42,667 nt of DNA, taken from NCBI GenBank assembly GCA_015066805.1, contig SVNP01000021.1:1-42667 (forward strand), in the 5' to 3' direction. This stretch comes from Ruminococcus sp. (GTDB lineage: Bacteria; Bacillota; Clostridia; Oscillospirales; Ruminococcaceae). The notes below the pieces were generated by a model. It was not told the DNA's origin. It saw nothing but the letters and a program-made list of their open reading frames with translations, and did not search any database. Below, piece after piece: positions 1 to 5,813 of the stretch. The translations under genes were made by a program, and so were the position numbers. Each line of letters starts with the position of its first letter. Position 1 is the first letter of the stretch.

Positions 1-1
1 C

Positions 2-112
2 AGACAATGCGGAACTCACTTTATTAAGGACGGTAAAGAATATAAATTACAGACAAAAGACCTGTGTAGTCAAGCAAGAAAAGCAGGAATAGATTTTATA
101 GCAGACAGATAA
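2..112 (+). CDS. 3' end of an unidentified gene (partial)
   Basis: An open frame enters from the left edge and runs 36 codons to a TAA at 110-112. The visible C-terminal tail is short, hydrophilic and rich in Lys, Asp and Gln, ending Ile-Ala-Asp-Arg. I recognise no family. It is AT-rich like the flavodoxin gene that follows 25 bases later, so both may belong to one transferred segment. Its stop codon lies inside the left copy of a 21-bp direct repeat (102-122) whose right copy is at 699-719. It could be a genuine gene end or a chance open frame at the edge. Confidence 0.4.
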   Translation, partial: RQCGTHFIKDGKEYKLQTKDLCSQARKAGIDFIADR

Positions 113-122
113 ATTCCAATTT
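102..122 (+). repeat. Left copy of 21-bp direct repeat flanking the flavodoxin gene
   Basis: Bases 102-122 match 699-719 at 20 of 21 positions; the one difference is T110 versus C707. The pair brackets the 138-686 gene closely, as expected for a cassette inserted or duplicated between short homologies. Confidence 0.75.
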
Positions 123-137
123 GACGGAGGAATTAAA

Positions 138-686
138 ATGAATGCATTAGTGATTAATTGTAGCCCAGTACGAAATGGTGCGACAGCAGAAATTGTACAT
201 ATTGTTTCAGAATGTTTGAAGAATAAATTCAATGTAAAAACCATTTGTATTGATGATTATGAAATTGGTCTCTGTATGGGATGCAGAAGTTGTCATAGTA
301 CAGCAAAATGTATTCAGCACGATGATGTTGATTCAATTATGAAAGATTATGAATGGGCAAATATTGTGATTTCTGTGTCACCATCATATTGGGCTGATAT
401 ACCTGGACAATTCAAGGTATTCATAGATAGATGCACACCATGGTGCAATACTCATGAACCTCATGCGAAACTTTCTGATGGAAAAAGAGGATATACGATT
501 GCTTTGAGAACTGGACCGAGTATGCCAGAATGTGAAAAAGTAATTGGCAGTATTGAACATTTTCATGGACATTTGGAAATTGAGTCATGTGGCAAATTAG
601 GGTTATGTTCCATCGAATATAAAGAAGATGTTGCAGGAAGAATTGATGAAATAACAGATTTTTGTAATAAGATATTAGAAGCGTAA
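138..686 (+). CDS. Flavodoxin-fold NAD(P)H-dependent FMN reductase / iron-sulfur flavoprotein family
   Basis: A 182-residue protein with the flavodoxin-like fold of the FMN-reductase/NADPH quinone reductase superfamily. The N-terminal beta strand is followed by a phosphate-binding loop (NCSPVRNGAT, residues 8-17). A Cys cluster C-M-G-C-x-x-C around residues 46-52, with a further Cys near 57, is typical of the iron-sulfur flavoprotein and flavodoxin_2 groups. SPSYWADIPGQFKVFIDR near residue 80 matches the conserved 'SP-x-Y-x-x-x-P-x-x-x-K-x-x-x-DR' segment. It is expected to be a cytoplasmic electron-transfer or oxidoreductase enzyme using FMN; the substrate cannot be told. The start is supported by GGAGG at 126-130. 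The gene is visibly AT-rich compared with everything after ~1400, which suggests horizontal acquisition. A terminator follows at 742-776. Confidence 0.85.
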   Translation: MNALVINCSPVRNGATAEIVHIVSECLKNKFNVKTICIDDYEIGLCMGCRSCHSTAKCIQHDDVDSIMKDYEWANIVISVSPSYWADIPGQFKVFIDRCTPWCNTHEPHAKLSDGKRGYTIALRTGPSMPECEKVIGSIEHFHGHLEIESCGKLGLCSIEYKEDVAGRIDEITDFCNKILEA

Positions 687-698
687 AATTCAGTTGGT

Positions 699-719
699 CA
701 GACAGACAAATTCCAATTT
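699..719 (+). repeat. Right copy of 21-bp direct repeat flanking the flavodoxin gene
   Basis: Partner of 102-122, one mismatch. It lies 13 bases after the flavodoxin stop codon and just before the terminator. Confidence 0.75.
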
Positions 720-741
720 ATCGAACTGAATATGATTACAT

Positions 742-776
742 AGCCGTTTGTGATGAACAATCACAGACGGCTTTTT
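742..776 (+). terminator. Intrinsic terminator after the flavodoxin gene
   Basis: Arms 742-754 and 760-772 pair over 13 bases with one G-U wobble, followed by a T run at 772-776. Confidence 0.8.
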
Positions 777-830
777 CATCTCTATCACAAAAAGGCGGAA
801 TGCGTAAACTGCAAACTGCCTAAAAGGTGT

Positions 831-1346
831 TTATTTCTCAGGAATCTTCAGAACCTGCCCCGTAAAAATCGTATCGGATTTCAGATTGTTCAGGGCTTTG
901 ATTTCGGCATATCTTGCACCGTTGCCAAGATATTTCTCGGCAATACCCCACAGATTTTCGTTTTTGGCAACCCTATGCTCTCTGTATTTGGAAACAGAGG
1001 ATTTGAGATAGCCGTTCAGCCCTGCTGTTTTCATCATGGCAGGGTAATCCTTATAGCTGTAATTCAGGTCAACAGCGGAGGCAATGCCTTTGACAGCGCC
1101 GGTATGGCTGTACTGCCGGATGCCGTGTTCATACTTGAAATCGGTTTTCGTAACACCTGTGTGTGCCACCCATACAGCATAGCGTTTCATGAAGTCGGCT
1201 GTAAATACGGATTCCGGAAATACCTTGCAGCTTCGTACTTTTCCGGTGCGAAGTCTTTCACAAAGCTTCCGGCGGTCTTGCTTGACATTCCTGTGCCCTA
1301 TATGATATAATATAATCGTCCCGTGGCTTTCGGCTTTGTGAAACAA
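831..1346 (-). pseudogene. Degraded GH25 lysozyme C-terminus with LysM domain
   Basis: The translated C-terminal ~110 residues match the end of GH25 (Chalaropsis-type) muramidases: RYAVWVAHTG, then an Ile-Arg-Gln-Tyr-Ser-x-Thr-Gly segment, then VDLNYSYKDYP and AGLNGYLK. These are followed by a LysM-like repeat (NENLWGIAEKYLG ... GQVLKIPEK, about residues 125-170), a peptidoglycan-binding module. The catalytic N-terminal half of the barrel, with the Asp-x-Glu acids, is missing. In this frame the only upstream start is a TTG at 1344-1346 with an in-frame TGA immediately before it and no convincing ribosome site. The first ~50 residues do not resemble the family. I read it as the remnant of a cell-wall hydrolase, probably from a phage or surface-protein gene. 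A short expressed fragment cannot be excluded. Confidence 0.7.
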
Positions 1347-1422
1347 GAATCACAGGAGCCGCAGCATCACGGGGCAATGTTCTTTTGTAAGGAAATTGTT
1401 CTGATACGGGGAGGATATGCAG

Positions 1423-1848
1423 ATGAAACTGGACGGTTTTGGCTTGTTTGTGGAGGATATGCCTTCCATGATCCGTTTTTACAGAGATGTGCTTGGGTTT
1501 GAAATCCGGGAGGATGAAAATACCGTGAATGTGTATCTTGTAAAGGATGGCACCTTGTTTATGCTCTATGGGCGCAGCAGCTTTGAGCAGATGACAAGCA
1601 GAAAGTATGAGTATATCAAGGGGCTGAACGGACATTTTGAGATTGCTTTGTATGTGGATACCTTTGAGGAAGTGGATGCGGCATACGCAAAAGCCGTTGC
1701 CAAGGGTGCCCGTCCCGTTCTGGAGCCTGAAACCGAGCCTTGGGGTCAGCGTACCTGTTATATCGCAGATCCTGAGGGCAATCTCATCGAGATCGGATCC
1801 TTCAACCGCCCCTTTGAAAGCAAAACAGATTTCAACGGGGTACAATGA
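1423..1848 (+). CDS. VOC superfamily protein (glyoxalase/bleomycin-resistance fold)
   Basis: A 141-residue single-module vicinal-oxygen-chelate protein with two beta-alpha-beta-beta-beta halves. The first half opens with an LFVEDM-type strand and helix (FYRDVLGFEI). The second half carries ALYVDTFEEVDAAYAKAVAKGARP and ends in the hallmark Ile-Ala-Asp-Pro-Glu-Gly-Asn-Leu-Ile-Glu-Ile, whose final Glu is the usual metal ligand. VOC proteins include glyoxalases, dioxygenases and antibiotic-binding proteins; the substrate here is unknown. ATG at 1423 is preferred because GGGGAGG at 1408-1414 sits 8 bases before it; the ATG at 1417 would be only 2 bases away. The stop codon overlaps the first unit of an 11-bp tandem repeat. 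Confidence 0.88.
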   Translation: MKLDGFGLFVEDMPSMIRFYRDVLGFEIREDENTVNVYLVKDGTLFMLYGRSSFEQMTSRKYEYIKGLNGHFEIALYVDTFEEVDAAYAKAVAKGARPVLEPETEPWGQRTCYIADPEGNLIEIGSFNRPFESKTDFNGVQ

Positions 1849-1890
1849 TATCGAAATGATATCACATTGATACCACTTTGATACCAAACT
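1847..1890 (+). repeat. Four tandem 11-bp repeats (GATAYC-N4-T)
   Basis: Units at 1847-1857, 1858-1868, 1869-1879 and 1880-1890 all begin GATATC or GATACC and end in T. A degenerate fifth unit (GCTATC...) covers 1891-1901. The period is exactly 11 bp, about one helical turn. The first unit overlaps the stop codon of the glyoxalase-fold gene. Confidence 0.7.
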
Positions 1891-1907
1891 GCTATCTCCA
1901 TGAAAAT

Positions 1908-1940
1908 AACCGCCTGTGAGTCAACATCACAGGCGGTTTT
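1908..1940 (+). terminator. Intrinsic terminator after the VOC gene
   Basis: Perfect 12-bp stem, 1908-1919 with 1927-1938, 7-base loop, followed by a short T run. On the opposite strand a weaker T-rich tail follows, so it may also serve the convergent ATPase gene. Confidence 0.8.
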
Positions 1941-1997
1941 GCCAATTGTAAATTGCTTGTTTTGTAAGCCGGTTGCCCATAGCGGAGCATTTTGGTA

Positions 1998-2609
1998 TCA
2001 AACATCCAGAAAAGCGTGCATGGCTTCTGTCAGTTGTGCCAGCTTGCCCTTAAAATCCAGTTCATTGCCGATGATGCAATGGTGGGGGTGCCCCTGCCAT
2101 ACTGCTTGTGTCCGCTGATCCAGTGCAATGGCCTGCTGTGGTGTTTCGGTGCGGGTGCTGTTGTTTTCCAGCGTATAAAAGGGCAGTGCGCCATCTGCGG
2201 CTGTTACCAGATGAAAAACCGCATCGTACCGTGCCAATAACTGCTGCGGTGTAAAGCCTGCTTCGGCTGCCATACGATCATACTGGGCATCGGTCATATA
2301 GGCTTTGCCATCGGGGATGCCTCTGTCACAGAGGATCAGCAATGCAGGGGCTTGCATCTGCTGTGCAGCCTCTTGGAAGATAGCTTCTTTTTCCAGTTGC
2401 AGACGGAATTGCAGCACCTGATAATCGTAGGGGGTAGCGCAGGTCCAGGGGGCAACACCGCCGCCGATCAGCTCCGTTGCCGATTCGGGGATGACCAGCA
2501 CAGTATAGCCCTGTGCGGTAAAATGCTCCTTGATATGTGCCATTGCGGTGGATTTTCCGCCGCAGGGGCCGCCTGTGATGACGATGGTTTTGATATTCAT
2601 GGGATTCAC
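1998..2609 (-). CDS. AAA-family P-loop ATPase/kinase of unknown substrate (AAA_28-like)
   Basis: A 203-residue protein built around a Walker A motif GGPCGGKSTA near residue 14, in the context 'xVITGGPCGGKST'. A strand then runs into VIPESATELI, and a later ILCDRGIPDGKAYM acts as the Walker B/lid segment. This arrangement matches the AAA_28 group (P-loop kinases related to NadR and thymidylate-kinase-like enzymes). The conserved CDRG-x-x-D motif suggests a small-molecule kinase or nucleotide-dependent enzyme rather than a large AAA machine. It is cytoplasmic; the substrate is not recognisable. The ATG at 2607-2609 is followed by a second in-frame Met four codons in (ATG at 2598-2600), which is an alternative start. 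It stands alone, convergent with the VOC gene and divergent from the AraC-GGDEF gene. Confidence 0.8.
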   Translation of the reverse strand: MNPMNIKTIVITGGPCGGKSTAMAHIKEHFTAQGYTVLVIPESATELIGGGVAPWTCATPYDYQVLQFRLQLEKEAIFQEAAQQMQAPALLILCDRGIPDGKAYMTDAQYDRMAAEAGFTPQQLLARYDAVFHLVTAADGALPFYTLENNSTRTETPQQAIALDQRTQAVWQGHPHHCIIGNELDFKGKLAQLTEAMHAFLDV

Positions 2610-2751
2610 CTCACCTACATTATAGCATTTTTACGGCTGTGCGTCAATGTTTTTCTTGCCGGATCCTTGGTGGGGGATAGGATAACAGAAATCCGGAGCA
2701 GCCGGCGGCAGCAAATTTTACGCAAATCGTCAAGTCAACTGATGCAGGCTG

Positions 2752-2760
2752 TGCTATAAT
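2752..2760 (+). promoter_or_regulatory. Extended -10 promoter for the AraC-GGDEF gene
   Basis: TGC directly precedes a perfect TATAAT at 2755-2760, an extended -10 element. No good -35 hexamer lies 16-18 bases upstream. This fits activator control or reliance on the extended -10. Confidence 0.6.
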
Positions 2761-2804
2761 AAAGGTACAATCATGATTGCAGTATGTGAGAAGGGAGGAG
2801 AACC

Positions 2805-3602
2805 ATGCAGAAATTTGATATCCTGACGGCTGCGCTGACTTATATCGAGGGGCATCTTGACGAAGAACTGACCCGCGAAAAGATCGCAGATTCGTGCTAT
2901 GTATCCCTTTCGGCGTTGGAAAAGCTGTTCCGTTATGCGGTGCATATGGGGATACGGGATTATATCAACCGCCGCCGCATGACCATGGCTGCAAGAGATC
3001 TGGTCTGCAACAGGTGCAGCGTTACCGAGGCTGCCATGAAGTATCAGTTTCAGTCGGTGGAGGTCTTTTCCAGAGCGTTTCGCCGTGTGTGGTTTGAAAA
3101 TCCTTCTGCTTTTCGGGAGAAATATCGCTTTACGGATATTTTTCCGCCCATTGTCTGTATTCATCAGAAGGAGGATGAACATATGCTGAAGCAAGTGGAT
3201 ATGAGTGCTGCATTTGATTATATGCGTGAGCACAGCGGCAGCTTCGTACTGTGTGCCGATATCAAGGAGCTGACCCCTTTGAATGCTATCTCCCGCAAGC
3301 TGGGGGATCTGGCGATTCTGACCATGGCACAGCGTCTGGAGGCTGTGGCAGGGGAGGAAATGGTTGTAATGCGTGTGGGCGGCGATGAATTTGTGCTGCT
3401 GACGGCTTTGACCGAGCTTGGAGCGGCCGAAGCTTTGCGGGAAAAGCTGCTTGCCATGAACGGTGAAACCATCTCCTTTGAGGGGAAGGAATATCCGCTG
3501 CATTTGTGGTGCGGTTTGACTACTATTCCGCAGAAGCTGAATTTCGGGGCGTTTTTCGGAGATGTGCTGGAGACCATTGACAGAAGCAGGAATAACGCAT
3601 GA
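2805..3602 (+). CDS. AraC-type DNA-binding domain fused to a short GGDEF domain
   Basis: A 265-residue protein. Residues ~5-105 form the double helix-turn-helix of the AraC/XylS family (IEGHLDEELTREKIADSCYVSLSALEKLF, then SVTEAAMKYQFQSVEVFSRAFRRVWFENPSAFRE). Residues ~140-260 resemble a GGDEF fold: DIKELTPLN stands where diguanylate cyclases have D-[IL]-D-x-F-K-x-x-N, LGDLAI matches the G-D-x-x-L turn, and an intact Gly-Gly-Asp-Glu-Phe occupies 192-196. The RxxD inhibitory site is absent. It may therefore make or bind cyclic di-GMP, or use a degenerate domain as a sensor, while regulating transcription. The start has GGGAGGAG at 2794-2801. A bidirectional-looking terminator follows at once. 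Confidence 0.82.
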   Translation: MQKFDILTAALTYIEGHLDEELTREKIADSCYVSLSALEKLFRYAVHMGIRDYINRRRMTMAARDLVCNRCSVTEAAMKYQFQSVEVFSRAFRRVWFENPSAFREKYRFTDIFPPIVCIHQKEDEHMLKQVDMSAAFDYMREHSGSFVLCADIKELTPLNAISRKLGDLAILTMAQRLEAVAGEEMVVMRVGGDEFVLLTALTELGAAEALREKLLAMNGETISFEGKEYPLHLWCGLTTIPQKLNFGAFFGDVLETIDRSRNNA

Positions 3603-3609
3603 GTATTTG

Positions 3610-3645
3610 CCAAAGCCGGGGGTTTGCCTCGGCTTTGGTTTTATT
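3610..3645 (+). terminator. Terminator between convergent AraC-GGDEF and XRE genes
   Basis: CCAAAGCCG (3610-3618) pairs with CGGCTTTGG (3630-3638), followed by TTTTATT. It overlaps the stop codon of the minus-strand XRE gene. Confidence 0.8.
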
Positions 3646-3871
3646 CTATCCTGAAAATATCCTCGTAAGATGTGCCGAGAATCTGCCGCAGCAAAATGAT
3701 CTCATCGGGGTATAGGTGTCGCTGACCCACTTCAATTTTTGCTACTGCACTTCTGGTGATATCACAGCCCTGTACTTGCAGCTTGGCTGCGACTTGTTCT
3801 TGGGTCAGATTTGCCGCTTCACGGAGTTTTCGGATGTTGCTGCCCACCAGTTTTTCGATTGTTGGGTTCAT
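3641..3871 (-). CDS. Small XRE-family (Cro/C1-type) HTH regulator
   Basis: A 76-residue protein that is almost only a Cro/C1 helix-turn-helix domain: IRKLREAANLTQEQVAAKLQ, then DITRSAVAKIEVGQRHLYPDEI, ending LGTSYEDIFRIE. No sensor or dimerisation domain is present. The start at 3871 is chosen over an upstream in-frame start at 3925 because AAAGGAG stands about 8 bases before this ATG and homology begins there. It is divergent from the membrane-protein gene at 3985. Two copies of TTGCRC-N8-GTGCAR (3892-3911 and 3952-3971) lie in the shared promoter region and are probable binding sites, implying autorepression and repression of the neighbour. This small-repressor/membrane-gene layout is common in mobile or accessory regions. 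Confidence 0.85.
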   Translation of the reverse strand: MNPTIEKLVGSNIRKLREAANLTQEQVAAKLQVQGCDITRSAVAKIEVGQRHLYPDEIILLRQILGTSYEDIFRIE

Positions 3872-3891
3872 GTTGGCTGCTCCTTTCAAAT

Positions 3892-3911
3892 TTGCGCTTA
3901 AATAAGTGCAA
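3892..3911. promoter_or_regulatory. Candidate XRE operator 1
   Basis: TTGCGC, 8-base spacer, GTGCAA. The symmetry extends outward by one more base on each side. It lies between the XRE start codon and the -35 of the opposite promoter. Confidence 0.55.
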
Positions 3912-3918
3912 AATCTTC

Positions 3919-3947
3919 TTGACATTATTATAATAGTGTGCTACAAT
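3919..3947 (+). promoter_or_regulatory. Promoter for the membrane-protein gene
   Basis: TTGACA at 3919-3924, 17-bp spacer, TACAAT at 3942-3947: near-consensus sigma-A promoter. Candidate operator 2 covers the transcription start region. Confidence 0.8.
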
Positions 3948-3951
3948 GATA

Positions 3952-3971
3952 TTGCACCTGTATGAGTGCAG
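3952..3971. promoter_or_regulatory. Candidate XRE operator 2
   Basis: TTGCAC, 8-base spacer, GTGCAG; same half-sites and spacer length as operator 1. It begins five bases after the -10 hexamer, where a bound repressor would block initiation or early elongation. Confidence 0.55.
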
Positions 3972-3984
3972 GAAAGGAGAAATG

Positions 3985-4428
3985 ATGCAGATGACGAAAA
4001 TTCAGCAGAAACAACAGGCAAGATTGGATTTTACCCCTACCCATATGGTATGTGCGAGCAAGGCGTATCACTATCTCTATCCGGTTGCAGCCATCGTGCT
4101 GCCTGTGGCGTTGCTGGTCTTTACTCTGGTCAAAGGTACGTTTGCTGTGCCAACTGTATGGATCTGTTTGGCGATTGCGGTGGTTTTTCTGGGGCTTGAC
4201 CTTTTTACAAGCAGCAACCTGATCTTCTATGATGATGAGCGGATCGCACTAATCGGCAGTTTTTTGGAAAAGCCCGTTTACTACCGCTGGGATGCGTGTG
4301 TTGCTGTTTATTACGGCAATGAACTGGCAAGACTGGAGTTTTCCGACAGTAAGCCGCTGGAATTCAATCGCAAATATGAAGGTGCCGGGGAGCTGGAGGC
4401 CTATGCGGAAGCCCGCACAAGTAAATAA
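3985..4428 (+). CDS. Small membrane protein of unknown function (two TM helices)
   Basis: A 147-residue protein. After a short polar N-terminus, two hydrophobic segments (PVAAIVLPVALLVFTLV and TVWICLAIAVVFLGLDLF) make a helical hairpin at about residues 30-70. A soluble C-terminal part follows, with short strands (NLIFYDDERIALIG ... YRWDACVAVYYGNELARLEFSDSKPLEF). The tail resembles a PH-like beta domain of the kind seen in YcxB/bPH membrane proteins, but I cannot assign a family firmly. Three ATGs are close together (3982, 3985, 3991); 3985 gives the best spacing from AAAGGAG. It is expressed from a strong promoter probably repressed by the divergent XRE protein, and a terminator follows at 4438. 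Confidence 0.7.
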   Translation: MQMTKIQQKQQARLDFTPTHMVCASKAYHYLYPVAAIVLPVALLVFTLVKGTFAVPTVWICLAIAVVFLGLDLFTSSNLIFYDDERIALIGSFLEKPVYYRWDACVAVYYGNELARLEFSDSKPLEFNRKYEGAGELEAYAEARTSK

Positions 4429-4437
4429 GCATTGAGA

Positions 4438-4473
4438 AACCGTTGTATTTTCTTTTGAAATACAGCGGTTTTT
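4438..4473 (+). terminator. Intrinsic terminator before the str operon
   Basis: AACCGTTGTATTT (4438-4450) pairs with AAATACAGCGGTT (4458-4470) with one G-U, followed by TTTT. It isolates rpsL transcription from the gene upstream. Confidence 0.8.
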
Positions 4474-4564
4474 GCTGTCGAGATTACCGATATAAGGCAA
4501 AAAGCGCAAAAGAAACCGCAGATCTTAACGCAATTTGTGTAATGGGTAGAATTTCCCTGCGCCC

Positions 4565-4593
4565 TTGACTTTTTTTTCGAAAAGGGTTATAAT
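4565..4593 (+). promoter_or_regulatory. Promoter of the str operon (rpsL)
   Basis: TTGACT at 4565-4570, 17-bp spacer, TATAAT at 4588-4593, with a T-rich spacer start. It lies 53 bases upstream of the rpsL ATG. Confidence 0.85.
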
Positions 4594-4646
4594 ACTAGGG
4601 TATGCGAATGCTCGTATACAGTATCATTTAAAGAAGGAGGAAAATT

Positions 4647-5069
4647 ATGCCAACCTTTAATCAGCTTGTCCGTAAGGGCAGAAGCGTTCTGCCGGAGAAG
4701 TCTACTGCTCCTGCACTTCAGAAGGGCTACAATGCTCAGAAGAAGTCCCAGATCGACCAGAGCTCTCCCCAGAAGCGTGGTGTGTGCACTGCTGTGAAGA
4801 CCGCAACGCCTAAAAAGCCGAACTCCGCAATGAGAAAGATTGCCAGAGTCCGTCTGACCAATGGCTACGAGGTTACCGCTTACATCCCCGGTATCGGTCA
4901 CAACCTGCAGGAGCACAGTGTCGTTCTGATTCGCGGCGGTCGTGTAAAGGACCTTCCCGGTGTGCGTTATCACATCATCCGCGGTACGCTGGACGCACAG
5001 GGCGTAAACGGCCGTATGCAGGCTCGTTCCAAGTATGGTGCAAAGCGTCCTAAGGCAGGTAAGAAGTAA
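4647..5069 (+). CDS. rpsL: 30S ribosomal protein S12
   Basis: A 140-residue S12, full length for the family. It sits at the decoding centre of the 30S subunit and influences tRNA selection fidelity. The conserved [11 protein letters not shown] loop (about residues 52-64) and the [12 protein letters not shown] loop, both near the A site, are intact. The Lys residues whose substitution gives streptomycin resistance are present, so a sensitive-type sequence is inferred. The C-terminus is basic ([15 protein letters not shown]). AAGGAGG at 4636-4642 supports the ATG. It is the first gene of rpsL-rpsG-fusA and has its own promoter and an upstream terminator, unlike the common rpoB-rpoC-rpsL arrangement. 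Confidence 0.98.
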   Translation: MPTFNQLVRKGRSVLPEKSTAPALQKGYNAQKKSQIDQSSPQKRGVCTAVKTATPKKPNSAMRKIARVRLTNGYEVTAYIPGIGHNLQEHSVVLIRGGRVKDLPGVRYHIIRGTLDAQGVNGRMQARSKYGAKRPKAGKK

Positions 5070-5101
5070 TCTTCTCACCCACCGAACAACCAAGCATTTA
5101 C

Positions 5102-5149
5102 CCACAAGGCTCTTGTGGATCAGATATATAGCCCCGCTTCATGAAGCGG
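5102..5149 (+). promoter_or_regulatory. Paired hairpins in the rpsL-rpsG intergenic region
   Basis: Hairpin 1 is 5102-5118 (7-bp perfect stem, CCACAAG/CTTGTGG, 3-base loop). Hairpin 2 is 5134-5149, a 16-base perfect palindrome, CCGCTTC|ATGAAGCGG. The 174-base gap is long for co-transcribed ribosomal genes. In E. coli this same interval holds the S7 translational operator, so an S7-binding element is a reasonable inference. Neither hairpin has a T run, so they are not terminators. Confidence 0.5.
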
Positions 5150-5243
5150 CTGCGTATACTGTCTGCATGGCCGAACACAAGTGACTCCATATTCATTTGT
5201 GAGTACCTGTGAATTCATTCTATTATGAAGGAGGGAAGCGAGT

Positions 5244-5714
5244 ATGCCAAGAAGAGGCAGTATCGCAAAGCGTGACGTTCTGGAAGATCCGTTGTACAAT
5301 TCCAAGCTCGTAACACGCCTCATCAACAACATCATGCTCGATGGCAAGAAGGGTGTCGCACAGAAGATCGTGTATGACGCTTTCGCTATCGTGGCAGAGA
5401 AGACCGGCCGTGAGGCTCTTGAGGTCTTTGAGCAGGCTATGGAGAACATCATGCCTGTGCTGGAGGTTAAGGCACGCCGTATGGGTGGTGCAACCTACCA
5501 GGTTCCGATGGAAGTACGCCCCGAGAGACGTCAGACCCTGGGTCTGCGCTGGATCACCAAGTACTCCAGACTCCGTTCCGAGAAGACCATGAAGGAGCGC
5601 CTTGCAGGCGAGATCATGGATGCTGTGAACGGTCTGGGCGGTTCCGTCAAGAAGCGCGAAGATACACACAAGATGGCAGAGGCAAACAAGGCTTTTGCAC
5701 ATTACCGTTGGTAA
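5244..5714 (+). CDS. rpsG: 30S ribosomal protein S7
   Basis: A 156-residue S7, the usual bacterial length. It is a primary assembly protein that nucleates the 30S head by binding the 3' major domain of 16S rRNA and lies at the E site. The N-terminal [12 protein letters not shown] and the [20 protein letters not shown] segment (about residues 85-105) are diagnostic. [21 protein letters not shown] forms the conserved C-terminal helix and tail. GAAGGAGGG about 8 bases upstream supports the ATG. It follows rpsL after a 174-base gap with two hairpins and precedes fusA by 99 bases. Confidence 0.98.
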   Translation: MPRRGSIAKRDVLEDPLYNSKLVTRLINNIMLDGKKGVAQKIVYDAFAIVAEKTGREALEVFEQAMENIMPVLEVKARRMGGATYQVPMEVRPERRQTLGLRWITKYSRLRSEKTMKERLAGEIMDAVNGLGGSVKKREDTHKMAEANKAFAHYRW

Positions 5715-5813
5715 TTCTCTTGGCACATTGGCGAGGCCTTCGGGCTTCGGCATTGGCAGGCCGGTGAGGATTTCACGGTCTGCAGCTTAGAAGAATTTTG
5801 AGGAGGAAACCAA

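Noticed and set aside
750-1310. A 186-codon plus-strand frame opposite the lysozyme remnant
   Set aside because: Begins inside the flavodoxin-gene terminator and has no recognisable domain; the minus strand carries clear GH25 and LysM sequence.
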